Part shown: one piece after another, positions 11,441-22,314 of the stretch
Layout: each line of letters begins with the position of its first letter
Position numbering within the stretch: position 1 is the stretch's first letter
Assembly (NCBI GenBank): GCA_003439945.1
Contig: QVRM01006604.1
Span: 62,001-126,000, forward strand
Direction of reading: 5' to 3'
DNA length: 64,000 nucleotides
Origin: Dermanyssus gallinae
Lineage: Eukaryota > Arthropoda > Arachnida > Mesostigmata > Dermanyssidae
Made by a program: the position numbers and the translations under genes
The notes under the pieces: generated by a model
Told to the model about the DNA's origin: nothing
The model's input: the letters and a program-made list of their open reading frames with translations, nothing else
Databases searched by the model: none

Positions 11441-12016
11441 ATGCACAAATTCAGTGATTTGCGGTACGAGTTTCAAAAATATTTCAACGCTACTGTAGCT
11501 TGTCAAAAAACCTTTACCATCTTCGACAACCAAAACCCAACGGTTCGCAGAAGGAACTCGCGGAAAAAGTTAAAGTTGCGAAAACAACCATTCACAAAAC
11601 GGTCAAACAACTTCATATACGCGCTAAGCTTTGTAGGTGGGTTTCTTACAAACTGAGTACCGCCAACATAATGGATCGTTTGCTAACCTGTGATAAAAAG
11701 TGGTCGTCTACTAAATAGGGAATGTAAGCAGGCAAATACTCTTCTGGTCTGAGCGCACAGGCGGTTCCCAGAATCCACCCAAGCGAAACGCCCGCCTTAA
11801 TAAGGTAATGTTGTGTCATTGGTGGAATATCAGAGCCATGGTTCATTTTCAACTTCTGAGAAAAAAACCAGACGGTCAACCAGACGAATCTTAACCGCCA
11901 ACACTATAACAAGTTTTAAAAATACTTCCCAAGCGCGCCCTCAACTCATTAACAGGAAAAGGGTCACCTTTAACCAAGACAACGCGCATGCGACCCCGAT
12001 GCAACAAGGGCCTTAA
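11441..12016 (+). pseudogene. Mariner transposase relic (arm A copy)
   Basis: Broken frames match a mariner transposase: a helix-turn-helix (QKELAEKVKVAKTTIHKTVK), RWVSYKLS, the first catalytic region degraded to TCDKKW, the segment VMLCHWWNIR, and the second region QDNAHATP. Stops interrupt it throughout. A shorter piece is at the mirror position in arm B (38,149-38,343), so the element predates the inverted duplication. It lies antisense in the intron between exons 3 and 4 of gene A. Confidence 0.75.
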
Positions 12017-12597
12017 AAATAAACGAATATTGAGCCACCACCATACTCGCATATATTTTCATCTTCCGAGTATCACTTATTCCAGTGTTTCCGAGACTTT
12101 TTGATTGGAAAAAGATCATGACAAACAACGAATGGGAAAGCTAGTATATCTTTCGCAAAATATGATTTAAAGAGAGCAAGACAATATTGATGCTTAAGTA
12201 AACCCACAAGCCAATCTTGATGATTAAGGAAGGAAGACAATCTTGATTATTAAGGAAACATTCGCAAATTCTTGCGAATTCGTGTCTTTGCTTTACGCAA
12301 AACACGGCAAGAAATTTTGCATCGACATAGTATAACTCCATCTCAAACCTGACGTGTTGCTCCTTAATCTGACTGCCTAATACTGCACATACAACTCTTT
12401 ATGTGACAATACACATGCCTTCATGTAATGTAGGATATATTATTGTAAAATAGATTTTCGCGTGAACCAAAGAGTCCTTCTGGCGGCAACCTGATATGTT
12501 ACAAGTTATTTATGGTCGCAAGGGAAAAGTCTAGCCGTCAATAACCTCATAATAATAAAAGCGATTTTGCCGGTGGCATCCGGTTTTAGGCAATTAC

Positions 12598-12624
12598 CTT
12601 TAAGAGGTTCCGTCACCGGTGGAC
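12598..12624 (-). CDS. Gene A exon 3: 27-nt microexon (linker)
   Basis: Between a good acceptor (TTCTTACTGCCATGTAG) and a donor (AAAG|GTAATT) lie 27 nt in phase 1 to 1, encoding a Pro-rich linker read as GPPVTEPLK. The same microexon with the same sites is present in arm B at 37,427-37,453. Splicing it in keeps the frame between exons 2 and 4. Reading through the donor gives about 26 more codons (GNCLKPDATGKIAF...) and then a stop at 12,506. An alternative terminal exon, or a decayed first half-module, therefore remains possible. Confidence 0.5.
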
Positions 12625-13018
12625 CTACATGGCAGTAAGAAACGAACAATGGAAGCACTGTTAGAAACAATTCAGCAGTGGAACATATGAAGAGTGACAC
12701 TCATAAAAAATAGAATGACGACAACAAACACAGCTTTTCCCTCAAGAAAATATAGTCTAAGAGATCGCCCCCTTTCACTTTCCGTCTTTAGGACAACTCT
12801 GGCAGACGATCGATTGAAATAACGACTTTTGGATCACAGTTAGTTGGATAATTGGGGAAGTACACTAATGATCTTTATAGACACACTCCTAGGCCCATAT
12901 CGAAATCGCCAGGTAAGTCTAACTGAATCGCATATCGTTCTCACTTAGTACGCTTAGCACCTAAAGAGAACAGCATGACGTGTAAAAGCAAATTTTACAG
13001 CTTACCGACATTACTCAC

Positions 13019-13294
13019 CGCCTGTGTGGATGCGCCCGTAAAATTCGCGTGCGTCATCGCACTCAACCACGAATTTTAAAACAACATCCAATCCGACTTC
13101 AAAGTCTTTGATCGTAATATTGGGCTCCATAATCATCAATTTCCTAAATCCCACATAGCTGATTTGGCCATTTTGTGTGATCCGTAAACGATAGTCTCCG
13201 TAGCATGGTAGTGGGGGATGATCAATAACGATATCCCGGATGCGCGGCCTCAGGTTGAAGAGCCTAAGTGATAGCTGACTTTCATCCGTTTTTC
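13019..13294 (-). CDS. Gene A exon 2: complete Cys-containing FN3-like module
   Basis: This 276-nt exon, phase 1 to 1, runs from acceptor CACTTGCAG to donor GGCG|GTGAGT. The peptide starts GKTDESQLSLRLFNLRPR, has a Cys in an early strand (PPLPCYGDY), a late strand (FEVGLDVVLKFVVEC) with the second Cys, and ends YGRIHTGG. The plan matches 58,959-59,219 (VACDGDLLY ... IIVIPSC ... IIDTGPGG). The frame is fully open and about 72% of residues match the arm B copy by hand count. Its phase fits directly to the signal-peptide exon. Confidence 0.8.
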
Positions 13295-13752
13295 CTGCAA
13301 GTGTTAAGAGGCGGAACCAAAAGCACATGCACAATCAGAGTGACAAGCGAACGGAAACTCACAAAAGCCGTAGATGTGGTTTTGTGGTCATGGGTGATGC
13401 AATAGCACAGAAAACACTACAGCTTATGTAATGGGTGTGAATAATCTATTTTTATATAATATATAAATTGTATTTTATGTTGCTCCGTAGACTGTTGTTG
13501 CTGCACTGGCGTTATAGTTCCATGCATCCGGCTCTTAACTCTGACAGCCGGGGGAAGACTGTGCGGCATACTATTAGTAGCACTGCTTGTATATCTTTCG
13601 ACATGTAGATTGGTAGCGTGTGTACACAGTCAAAAGCAGTTATCATATCCGTTAAGGCGCATCTCGGTAGTCTATTGAGGTTTAACTGGCTTAGATAAGT
13701 TTATTTCTTTAATTTAATTTTTATTATGCAGGCTAAAAATAACCATTATACA

Positions 13753-13900
13753 CCGAGCAAGATGGCTAAGTGGTAAAGCCTTTGCCTTGCGATCGGGAGA
13801 CCTGGGTTTAAGACCCAGACCGGCCACTCCTAAATTGCTTTTCATGGTTTCCAACTTAGATAAGGTAAATCTGGCTAATTATAATAAAAATAAAATAGTT
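13753..13900 (+). repeat. tRNA-derived SINE-like repeat, family S1 (arm A)
   Basis: A tRNA-like head has a box A-like TGGCTAAGTGGTAAAG and a box B-like GGGTTTAAGACCC about 35 nt later. It is followed by a body (ACTTAGATAAGGTAAATCTGG) and an AT-rich tail (AATAAAAATAAAA). A copy in the mirror position of arm B (36,283-36,437) shows it predates the duplication; a third copy is at 22,712-22,822. A true tRNA is unlikely because no acceptor stem closes. Confidence 0.6.
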
Positions 13901-14102
13901 CTGACTTTCACGTACTTTAAATGGCCCAGCTTTGCCAAGTCAAGGGCGCGTGAAATGATTGGAAATTTTTAAAATAGCTTTATGTCAAGTGCAAGTTTCC
14001 CTTAGCTCAGTTAAGGACTCTTTTAAAATATGTATGTGGCACATTTGGCTTTTAACCATCCCCTCTAATCATTATTTTTTTGTTTATTTTTTTAGAGGAC
14101 TT

Positions 14103-14265
14103 ATTGCTCACGTTTATGAGTACAGCCGATCAATCGCAGAAGCCAAACAGTGTACGCCCAAATGCGTTGCAAGAACGGACCATATCAATAATATGGCACC
14201 TGGCGCGTAGATAGGCGCCATATTATTGATATGATCACATATTCACAGCAGGGCAAGTCTACTAC
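14103..14265. repeat. Direct repeat with a near-perfect 20-bp hairpin, copy 1
   Basis: The stretch CATATCAATAATATGGCACC (14,181-14,200) pairs with GGCGCCATATTATTGATATG (14,214-14,233) across a 13-nt loop, with one mismatch. The hairpin and its flanks (GCTCACGTTT, CAGCCGATCAATCGCAGAAG, ATTCACAGCAGGGC) recur at 15,177-15,300. It is present in arm A only. Confidence 0.7.
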
Positions 14266-14274
14266 TCCTGGCGG

Positions 14275-14480
14275 GTGTGTTCCCCCGGAGCCACGGGGAG
14301 GGTGGAGTGCTGTGTGATCTGGGGTGTCAACCGGTCCATCGCCGCAGTAGATGCATTTGGGACTAGGAGCCTTCCCGATCCTGAACAGGTAGGACTGGAA
14401 GTCGCCATGACCTGTCAGAATCTAGGTCGTGTAAAAGGTGAGTTCACCTCCCGGGCGGTTCAGCCAGTCGTTGATGTTGG
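14275..14480 (-). mobile_element. R1-like LINE C-terminal fragment
   Basis: The minus-strand translation gives IPNINDWLNRPGGELTFY, then LTGHGDFQSYLFRIGKAPS and PKCIYCGDGPVDTPDHT, the C-terminal zinc-binding tail of R1-like ORF2. The same tail is seen at 27.36-27.53 kb (minus) and, truncated, at 21.66-21.78 kb (plus). It is not at a mirror position in arm B, so it is a separate fragment. Confidence 0.65.
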
Positions 14481-14559
14481 GTATTACGGCTTCACACATG
14501 TATGCAAAAATTGTGCACCTATAGAATGTATCTAAGAAAAAATTAAACATGCATGTAAG

Positions 14560-15005
14560 AAGTGGTGCATTTATTCTTAAGCACAGTCTAGCGTACCGGA
14601 GGGGAGCTGCGTCTCTCAGCTTTTGTACACAATTTTTGTTCCTAGGCTTGACACTATGCACTACCGGGTGTTAAAGATTTTTTTTGAGCAGACTAGCTTA
14701 AGTTGTGTAGTGTACTTGACTTATCAGCGCACACATTACATTGCAGTCTGCTGTAGGCGGCGACAGTGGTGCATGGACAATGGTATGCAGGTCTCCCTTC
14801 AGAAATGTGTTGTGTTGAACACGGCTCCTCTGACCTGAACTACCTACCCAGCGGGTCAACAGTACCCACTGCCAATGTGACGTCGGATCTTGGTGTCTTA
14901 ATCTCGATGGACCTCATTTTCGACGAGCAATGCAGAATCTGTACTTGTGAATGCCTACGGTGTATTTTCGTCTGCACAAATCGATTGTGCTGTCTAAACT
15001 ATTAA
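14560..15005 (+). mobile_element. LINE reverse-transcriptase fragment (arm A copy)
   Basis: The plus-strand frame reads CMDNGMQVSLQKC and then LPSGSTVPTANVTSDLGVLI, matching the palm-thumb region of the LINE at 60.7-61.1 kb (CIDNGMELSVWKC, LPTANVARDLGVLIS). The mirror copy in arm B is 34,183-34,680. It is therefore a relic older than the duplication. Confidence 0.65.
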
Positions 15006-15176
15006 ACTGCCCATTTGTATAGCATCCACATTTGTGTAACTACATGCGTGTAATTGAAGGTGTGCGAAGGAAATTCTAAAAAAAGCTTCATAGAAATGAA
15101 ACCTCCAACCGAACAACATTGTTTTACTGCCCTTAGTGGACATGCTCAGTAACTGAACTTGTGGGTGCGAAACCTA

Positions 15177-15300
15177 TTGCTCACGTTTCTGAATACAGCC
15201 GATCAATCGCAGAAGCCTGATCATATCAATAATATGGCACCTGGCGCGTAGATGGGCACCATATTATTGATATGGTCACATGTTCACAGCAGGGCGATTG
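15177..15300. repeat. Direct repeat with hairpin, copy 2
   Basis: This second copy of the 14,103-14,265 repeat has its hairpin at 15,222-15,274 (16 bp perfect, then two mismatches, same 13-nt loop). It lacks a 30-40-nt segment found before the hairpin in copy 1. It lies in a 0.7-kb block (about 15,128-15,834) that has no counterpart in arm B. Confidence 0.7.
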
Positions 15301-15539
15301 TGCAGGTCCCTCCTGCGACCAGTCGGTTGTCAATCTTTATTTTGTGAATAGAGGAGGTTCTATTATATTGTAATGATATGAGCATGCCATCAGTGTAGTG
15401 AATCAGTGTTCGAACATTTGCCTCAAAATTTGCTTCGTCTTACCTAAAAAACATCTTCGGGCTGACCCTTAGCCATCACTCAACGTGCACCGGACTGCTT
15501 TTGCATTGCTTCGTAAGACGGACCCCATAAATACAAATG

Positions 15540-15625
15540 TGCAACGGTGGGACTCGAACCCGTGCACCTACTTGTCTTCTCCGGTCGCGAAGCGCACGCG
15601 AATGCACCCATCCGCCACCGGGCTC
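15540..15625 (-). repeat. tRNA-derived SINE-like repeat, family S2 (minus copy)
   Basis: On the minus strand a tRNA-like segment has GTGGCGGATGGGTGCA, GCGACCGGAGAAGAC and the box B-like GGGTTCGAGTCCCACCGTTG. It resembles 16,020-16,097 on the plus strand. The pair is inverted about 0.4 kb apart. It lies within the arm A-only block. Confidence 0.55.
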
Positions 15626-16019
15626 GACGCCTCGTTTTGCCTAAGCGTTGATATTGTTGCGAGGCTTGGCGGCCGCATCTTTATCAACATATTGAAAAAA
15701 CCTGCTGGTGCAACACATGTTTTTTGCAGATTCTACGGGGGATGCTAGGTAGAGCGTAGCATCATCATATCTGAGAAGCGATTTAATAATGTTCAACCGC
15801 ACACCGAGAAGCTCTCACTGTTTAATATACTTCAAGATCGATCTGTATATATTCTCTGTAGTGGCTAGACTGTGACAACGGTAGACAGTTTTTAAGGGAC
15901 TAACTGGAAAATGCGGTTTGCACACACGAACTCTACGGCATGAAAGCTCAGCTTGAAATGTGGGCCGGTAGTGTGGGGCTCCAACCCACTGAAAACCAGT
16001 CATGTCCCTATCACCACAC

Positions 16020-16097
16020 TCGTGGTGCATTAGTCTGCGCCTCGCAACCGGAGGAGACGCATAGGTGCGCGGGTTCGAGCCCCACCGTTGCAACTGG
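16020..16097 (+). repeat. tRNA-derived SINE-like repeat, family S2 (plus copy)
   Basis: The plus-strand segment reads CGTGGTGCATTAGTCTGCG, GCAACCGGAGGAGACGC and the box B-like GGGTTCGAGCCCCACCGTTG. The close match to 15,540-15,625 in opposite orientation shows a dispersed tRNA-derived repeat and not two tRNA genes; no complete cloverleaf was evident by eye. Confidence 0.55.
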
Positions 16098-17211
16098 GAA
16101 TTGCGCAAGCAATACTTCAAACAATTGAGGGGGGTGAATAGTAGCGTCCTTATCTTAGCTACCCTGGAGTGTCTCACGGGACCTTGTCAAGTAAAAACGA
16201 TTCTTCTCTACTTTGGCGTGCATAATACGTAGCACAGTACGTGCATAATAGCCAGGCCATAGATTCCTTATACTGGGCATGTAAGCCCAGTGGGCCATGT
16301 AGACCACAACTATGTAAAGTCTTGGTCTAGCAGAGAGTTTTAGCAGCAAGGCGATGTTTAACCGGATCCAACAGGCCGATTAGGCAGGAATCCAAACGAA
16401 GCCAAAATCGAAGCGGCACTGCCCCGAATTGTTTGGGGCGGTGATAGCCAACAACCCCAAATCCTCTCATTGGCCTCCCATACCACTCTGTCTTCCGCAC
16501 TCGATGCCATTGTCAGATGGTGCGACGAAAATTAAGCGACCATTTCACAAAACGTCATTTTCCAGATCTTCGACCAGCGTTCCTTCCCCGCTCATCTGAG
16601 GCACAGGTACGGGAACTGTTGCGCTACCTTTGGGACACCGTCTTGATCCTATCGAGCTTTTCGACGTTATCAGAATTGCCTCATTCAGCAATGTCATAAT
16701 TGAGACTACGATTTTAACTAGCTTTATGACCATATGTAACCCAAAAAAAAAAACACAGAGGCTACCCAATATTAATGGTCATGGTGTAGACTCCTTTTGG
16801 CAATATACCTCAGGCCCACATGTTTTGTAAAGGGCAGCGTAGGCGTCAGTGTGACTCCGGTGTTCTAATGTTGGATCATTCATTTGTATAGTATGGGCCA
16901 CGCATGTGTTTTCAATGTCAAGCGCTTTGAAAGCAAAATCTAAGATTTTGGACAAAAACGAGGCGTTCATCCCTTTCCCGATATTCTGCTGGTTTCCTTG
17001 AATTGCAAATCACAGTTAGAATGCTTAGACGCCGGGACACATCGATAGGCTATTTCAAGTTCAAACAGTGTATTTTCTACATTGCAATTTAGTGAATTAG
17101 ATACAAAATCAAATATTATTTCATTTTACCTTTAATTTGCTAATTCCTACCAACCGATAAATGATTCAAACGGTTAATGGTACCAGCCACAAATCTGCTT
17201 ATATATATATA

Positions 17212-17298
17212 TTGCAACACTGTTTTTTCACACTTTTTTTTATTTTTGTATGAACCCATTTTGAAATTAACACCATACTTTTAGTTCGCTGCAACACA

Positions 17299-17329
<31 letters not shown>

Positions 17330-18655
17330 GTTGCAACGAACCAAAATTATGATGTTAATTTCAAAATGGGTTCATACAAAAAGTGTGAAAAACAGTGTTG
17401 CAAAATATAAGCAACAATAACAGAGTATTCGATTTTTAGCAGGGCTGTATGACTTATTTGATTCTACACATTCTAATCTAGAAACGGGTTTTTTGTCCCT
17501 TCTTTTGAATCAAATCGTAAACTCGGTCTTTCGTGGAGTTAATAAGCTGTTGTAAGTACGAACGTGGAATATCAGTCCATGCTTGCTGAAACTGTGTCAG
17601 CCCCCCCCCCTAATTTTTGTCTGATATGGGCTTCTAACTGGAAACCGACGACACGCCGGTACCTGTCGGAATTGTTTCGGCCCACAATCGCGACTAGATC
17701 AGACTTCCCATTGAATCCAAACGCGCCCTATTATTTTACAGAACCACCACCAGCCACACGTTTCGAGAACCATTTAGGTTCTTTCCGTAAGTCATGCTAA
17801 TTGTACTGACAGCCGTCAGGGCCATCGAGATTAAATTTCCGTTCATCCGAGAAGACGATGTTTTCCACTCGTTATCCCACGTTTGGTATCTGCACGGCAA
17901 AAATTCACGCCGTGTGACAATGTGCTTCGGTTGCCAGTCGCGGCCTAAGCTTCCTTTTCGCGTATCGCACTTTTTGTCAGAACTTAACACTCGGTACACT
18001 GTAGATCGGTGCACTGCACCTAAAGTGGTCCTGATCCTGGAAGAAGACATTTGGTCATGAGCAGCCAACTGTATAATCCTACGCCGATCTCAAAAAGTCA
18101 AAACTGGCTTACGCCCACTGTTAGAGATGCATCTTTGGTTCACTCCAGGGTGTAAGAACCTGCTGATGGTGCTCTTATGCCGTCCTAATCTGGTTGCTAT
18201 AGCAGTTACAGTATGACCGAGCTCAGCATACGCCTAAATTCTTGTCTTTTCGTTATCCGAGAGATCCTTTGTACGACCCATGGTTTAAACATAAGCTTCG
18301 ACGTTAGTTCGGAACAACGACTAAGCTGTAGAATATTTTGCAGCTATAGAACGATTGATTTAGCTAGACAATATTCCTGACATTTGATCCCTGGGATCGT
18401 ATATCAGCTGTAGTATCGACTATCCTTTACAAACACGACCTGTGTTGTTAGCATGTTATTGTTTCTAATATTTTGCAACACTGTCTTATTACTTTTTTAT
18501 TCTTTGTATGAACCGATTGTGAGATTGCAACGAAATGAATATCATGCTTGTGGTTCGCCATGTACATTATGCCCTTGAAATTTCAAGCCATTCAAATAAA
18601 TCAAGCCGAGATTATCACCAAAAAACATGAGATGCAAATTTTTTGCAACGCACTT
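17212..18655 (-). mobile_element. Tc1-type DNA transposon inserted in an (AT)n array (arm A only)
   Basis: Inverted ends TTGCAACACTG...TATGAACC...TTGCAAC occur at about 17,322-17,404 and 18,473-18,650. An extra end-like copy lies at 17,212-17,303 with (AT)n between. The inside encodes a Tc1-like transposase on the minus strand. The corresponding place in arm B is a plain (AT)n array with the same flanks (CGCTGGCAGAGAGAGTTG on one side, GCAGATTTGTGGCTG on the other), so this is an insertion into a TA-rich target after the duplication. Confidence 0.75.
17473..18281 (-). pseudogene. Tc1-like transposase, inactivated
   Basis: The start MGRTKDLSDNEKTRI is followed, after a stop, by AYAELGHTVTAIATRLGRHK, a helix-turn-helix DNA-binding segment, then SGRKPVLT and AAHDQMSSSRIRTTLG, the second helix-turn-helix. 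The first catalytic region survives only in shifted frames (MNGNLISMALT stands where FNLDGPDG-type sequence is expected). A run of C at 17,599 interrupts the end. At least two stops and two shifts are present. Confidence 0.75.
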
Positions 18656-18859
18656 TATATATATACGCGCTGGCAGAGAGAGTTGTATGCCTACACAGCG
18701 CATTTCGCTTACTGAGATGTATCCAGCTGTTGGGTCTTGGTTACATTACGCAAAAAATAATACAAACGAATGGAATTATCATAATAAACACCACCTTATA
18801 TTTATGCGTACATAAACAATCAACGCGAAAAACACGTGCAAGAAAGGCACTGCACTAAC

Positions 18860-18911
18860 CTGTTGCAAATAATCCAAATAATGAAATTACCACAATCACT
18901 ACTGGCGTCAT
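18860..18911 (-). CDS. Gene A exon 1: start codon and signal peptide
   Basis: The ATG at 18,911 opens a 52-nt coding segment ending at donor ACAG|GTTAGT, phase 1. The 17 residues (MTPVVIVVISLFGLFAT) form a hydrophobic core with a small-residue end, as expected for a secretory signal peptide. The arm B partner (30,637-30,688) has the same length, start and donor, with changes that keep hydrophobicity. The phase-1 end matches the phase-1 start of exon 2. The intron to exon 2 holds the Tc1 element and SINE-like repeats. I recognised no TATA box or other core promoter upstream. Confidence 0.7.
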
Positions 18912-19720
18912 ATCAGCTCAATCGAACCCCAGAGCAGCAGTCTCAACCTGCTTCGCCGTTATTTTGTCTGCGTATCCCGACTATGTACGCCTATCAATTA
19001 GCCATTTCACGCAAAACAAGTTCGATTTTGTCTGCATTTCGGTTTTGTCTACGTTTGCATATTTAATACTTTCAAAGGGATAACAGCCTGCCAGAATTGA
19101 ATATTTGTCAAATGTGCGGCAAAAACGGGTTCCGAAAGTGAGTGCCATCTAAGAAACAAAACCTAGCGTGAATAAATCGATCAATTTTAATTTTTCTCGT
19201 CGGTCTTTCGACCAAAAGATAAATTCATCCTGAGCCCTGTTGTTGTTCGCCATTTGTTTGACAACAATGAAGCGAGCAATTCTATACTAAATCACGGTAT
19301 CCAGCTAGGGTATGAAGTAGAATAACTTTTTTTTAAGTTTATTAAATTTACACGTGGGCAACGCTCTACCCTTATGTTTATGGCCCATCTAGTGTTTTGT
19401 CCTTGTCTTAAGGCTGGCGAATATCAGTCTAAGTATTAACAACTTAGATTGATATTCGCTCGTTGTTTTGGCTATTGACAGAATAAACAATGTAGCCAGT
19501 AGCTCTAATAGTCTGTCTCGACCGTTATTGGAATTACCTCAACGCTCAAATTGCTCTCTCGACGATTTAACATTTTCTTAAACATGGTTATGGTGTTTTT
19601 AAAAAATAAACAATTCCGTTGTGTGAATTTGTTTCACGATCAAATGAAAAGCCTAAGCTCAGAATCAAAGCCTGATGAAGTGGCAATTCCAAGCAATGTA
19701 AAACCTAGGCGAGTCCTTAC

Positions 19721-19848
19721 CACATCATATGCTTTGTGTGCGTTAACCAGTTTTGGCACTGAAATCGCAAGCATAATATGGTCCTGGCTAATGTCTTGCG
19801 TCTCTAGGTGGCTTTCAGTCGGGTTGGTAAAACGAACGTGCATCATGC
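19721..19848 (-). CDS. Orphan exon (arm A copy), phase 1-0, possible upstream family member
   Basis: These 128 nt lie between acceptor TTTTTACACAG and donor GATGTG|GTAAGG, phase 1 to 0, in an open frame (ATESHLE-like segment ESHLETQDISQDH, then AISVPKL). The arm B partner at 29,708-29,835 has the same length and both splice sites. The phases are those of first-half module exons in genes A to C, but the Cys pair is missing, so membership in the family is tentative. It lies upstream of exon 1 of gene A in the same direction, so it should belong to a different, perhaps truncated gene whose start is toward the centre. No partner exon of phase 0-1 was found. Confidence 0.45.
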
Positions 19849-20099
19849 CTGTGTAAAAACTCTGTTAACTTTTAAAAGCTGCCTGATGTCTATGAGCGCA
19901 GTTCTGTTTAGCTAGATTACAGTAACCTACGGACCAGTAACGGAGGCTTGCTTAATTAAAAAACAAAACAATTCAATTGCGATGGAGGCCCAGTCGCTGT
20001 CGAAGCTGAGTGCCCCCCCCCCCCCGTGCGGACGCAGAGGGGTTACCCTTGTCACCCAACGAAATCGCAAGCGGGTACAAGCATCACCCCTTTAAAGCG

Positions 20100-21800
20100 T
20101 CCAACAACCAAAAGCATCCAACGCGCAAGTAACTGCCAATGCCACACATGGTGCTCGTTTTAAACGTACTAAACTGCCACCGCAGCAGAGGTGCTCATAA
20201 CATGTTCCAAGAGGTCAGCAGCAGGTCACGAGCCGACTTGTTTCTGCACAGCGAGCTCAACGTCCGGTGGGCGCAAAACGGGCTCTTAGACACCGGCAAC
20301 ACGTGCATGATACTGGAACGTTGCAGCCAGCTTCGTATCTCGAGACAAGGTAGCGGCCACGGTTCTACCTGCCGCGATCTATCAAACGTTGGACATCTTT
20401 ACTTCTGCTACTGCAGCTCCGATGTTCCACCTGATGACATAAACAGGCTTTTAAACGACTTTTACTCCTCTTTTAAACAAAATCACGCCTCACTTCTAGT
20501 TATACCCGGTGAGTTTAACGCCGCGGCCAGCGCATATGGCTCTGCCGAAATCACCCGAAGGGGACTAGCAGTCCTCGACTGGTGGCCGAGGACCTCGTTC
20601 CTCTTAACACGGCTGCGCCGACCTTCCATGGGCCGGACGCATCCCATGCATTGATCTTAATATTACGCGCCGGACCTAGGCCTACAAGATTTTAAACTAA
20701 TAGGTGTTACAGGACGAACAATCTATTAGCGACCATCTCTTAATCGAATTCCACGTGACTACCACCTTGACGACAAATCCACCAACGCCGCATCCGTCCA
20801 TGAGATGCCAGGGCGCTGAACGGCTCCGACGGACCCTCAGACCCCTATAGGACCAGAGGGACCGCCAACTACAGCGGCGGGCCTCCGGACGCTTCTAGAG
20901 AAGGCGCGTGAGGTTTCCCCAGGCCGTGCCGCACACTCAGGACGCCGAGGTACGTCGAAATACTGGTGGACTGCTACACTTGGAGAATTATGGCAGAAGT
21001 GTCTAAGAGCGCGGCGGTATCTCACACGCGCTCGACGACCCAGAAATGAGTGAGAGGCCGCCCGACGCTATGGAGCTAGGTACAAACATCTGCGGGCCCT
21101 TCTGCGCAATGCAATCTCCAGGAGCAAGGCACGCTCCTGGAGGGCCTTTCTGGAGTAGCTGGGGGATGACCCCTGGGGCCGCCCATATTAGATGGTTAAA
21201 AGGTTCCTTCCCTTTAAGCTCAGGGTAAAAAAATCTCCGGAAGAAGCGCGGCTAGCGATGGAAGCGCCCTTCCTCAACACCCACTAGCCTGTAGGCTCCA
21301 GGGGAAGGAGAAAGAGGACCCCCCGGAGGTCACGCTGCAAGAGGTGCAAGATGCTGCGGTACGCCTTAAACAGGAAAAGGCGCCGGGCTCAGATGGTGTC
21401 GCGGTCTCCGGGTCTCCTCTCAGGTCACGATGGTGATTAAAGAATTCCCAAAAACGGTAGCGTCGGCGGGCGGCAACCGTGATGCTTCGGTCAGGCTTGT
21501 TTTCTAGCGCATGTCCGCGGCCGAGTCAGTTGCCCTGTACGGCGCTTCGGCATGGCCCTTCGACACCATAAAGTTCACCGCTAACAGGACCCGCCCGCGT
21601 AGGACCCAGAACTTGCTTAACCCCCGGCGCAAGAAGTACGAGGACGGCTTTCAAGAGGGTGCCCCAGGCTTCAGTCTCCGCGTCATAATCCCCAACATGA
21701 AAAACTGGCTGTACTGCCCGGGTGGCGAACTCAACTTTTACACGACTGATCCTGACAGGCCATGGCAGCGCGCGCCCCTACCGCTTCTAATGAATATACC
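20100..21800 (+). mobile_element. R1-like LINE, rearranged (arm A copy)
   Basis: An endonuclease segment (20,139-20,654, with LLVIPGEFNAAASAYGS, a degraded GDFNA motif) is followed by broken frames. A reverse-transcriptase entry segment at 21,310-21,410 (PPEVTLQEVQDAAVRLKQEK, then APGSDG) comes next, then a jump to the C-terminal region at 21,660-21,760 (IPNMKNWLYCPGGELNFY). The polymerase core is missing. It pairs with the minus-strand element in arm B and so was there before the duplication. Confidence 0.7.
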
Positions 21801-22113
21801 GGCTTTTAAATTACGTGACATCTGCAAAAAATGACGGAATCGCTTTTACACTGGAACAGCTAAAGTCTTCAAAGCCATTTTACTGAAGAAAATAAGCGCC
21901 AACAGCATTTTCCAGTTCGTCCTTTAAAATAATTGCATATATATAGCTCGATACCTGCCTGGAATATAAAATTCAGACAGGATAGACCAATGTTTCTGAC
22001 TAAAACTATCACGTGTGTCACAATCACATTCCTTAGGGAATTATATATATATATATTAATTCTTGTTGCTTTGATATTTTTTCGGAGAGGTACTTATTGA
22101 AATTTCCAAACCG

Positions 22114-22314
22114 TTAATAGTCGCGAGAGGCCAGATCTGGAGAAAATGGGGGATTATAGGCAATTTGAAACTTAAGTTCGCGTAATTTGGCCATGGCAAA
22201 CAGAGACATGTGGACCTGTCGTGGTGAAACGGCACAGTCCTCTTCTGGAGTGAATATCTTGACCCGGATTTGCCATTCGAAGGTCCTTCTGATAAATAAC
22301 CTGCAAATACGCAT
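22114..22314 (-). pseudogene. Mariner transposase C-terminal fragment
   Basis: The minus-strand frame contains VHMSLFAMAKLRELKF and then NPPFSPDLASRDY, the well-known mariner segment around the third catalytic residue (usually PYSPDLAPSDY). The preceding catalytic Asp region is frameshifted or lost. It stands in the spacer between the arms and has no partner in either arm at that position. Confidence 0.8.

Larger units (their letters stand above)
5440..21800. repeat. Arm A of a large diverged inverted duplication
   Basis: This arm is the reverse complement of 27,210-40,250. Matched landmarks, arm A to arm B: exon 5,464-5,639 to 40,047-40,222; 10,529-10,840 to 38,750-39,061; 12,598-12,624 to 37,427-37,453; 13,019-13,294 to 36,778-37,053; SINE-like repeat 13,753 to 36,437; LINE scrap 14,560-15,005 to 34,183-34,680; signal exon 18,860-18,911 to 30,637-30,688; exon 19,721-19,848 to 29,708-29,835; R1 element 20.1-21.8 kb to 29.4-27.2 kb. 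Intron sequence also aligns between the landmarks. Outer similarity fades just beyond the splice donor at 5,463. The inner limit is soft because the R1 copies are rearranged. Confidence 0.85.

Noticed and set aside
15540..16097. Two possible tRNA genes
   Set aside because: Box B-like sequence is good, but no full cloverleaf with paired acceptor stem was evident, and the same sequence occurs twice in inverted orientation, as expected of a SINE.
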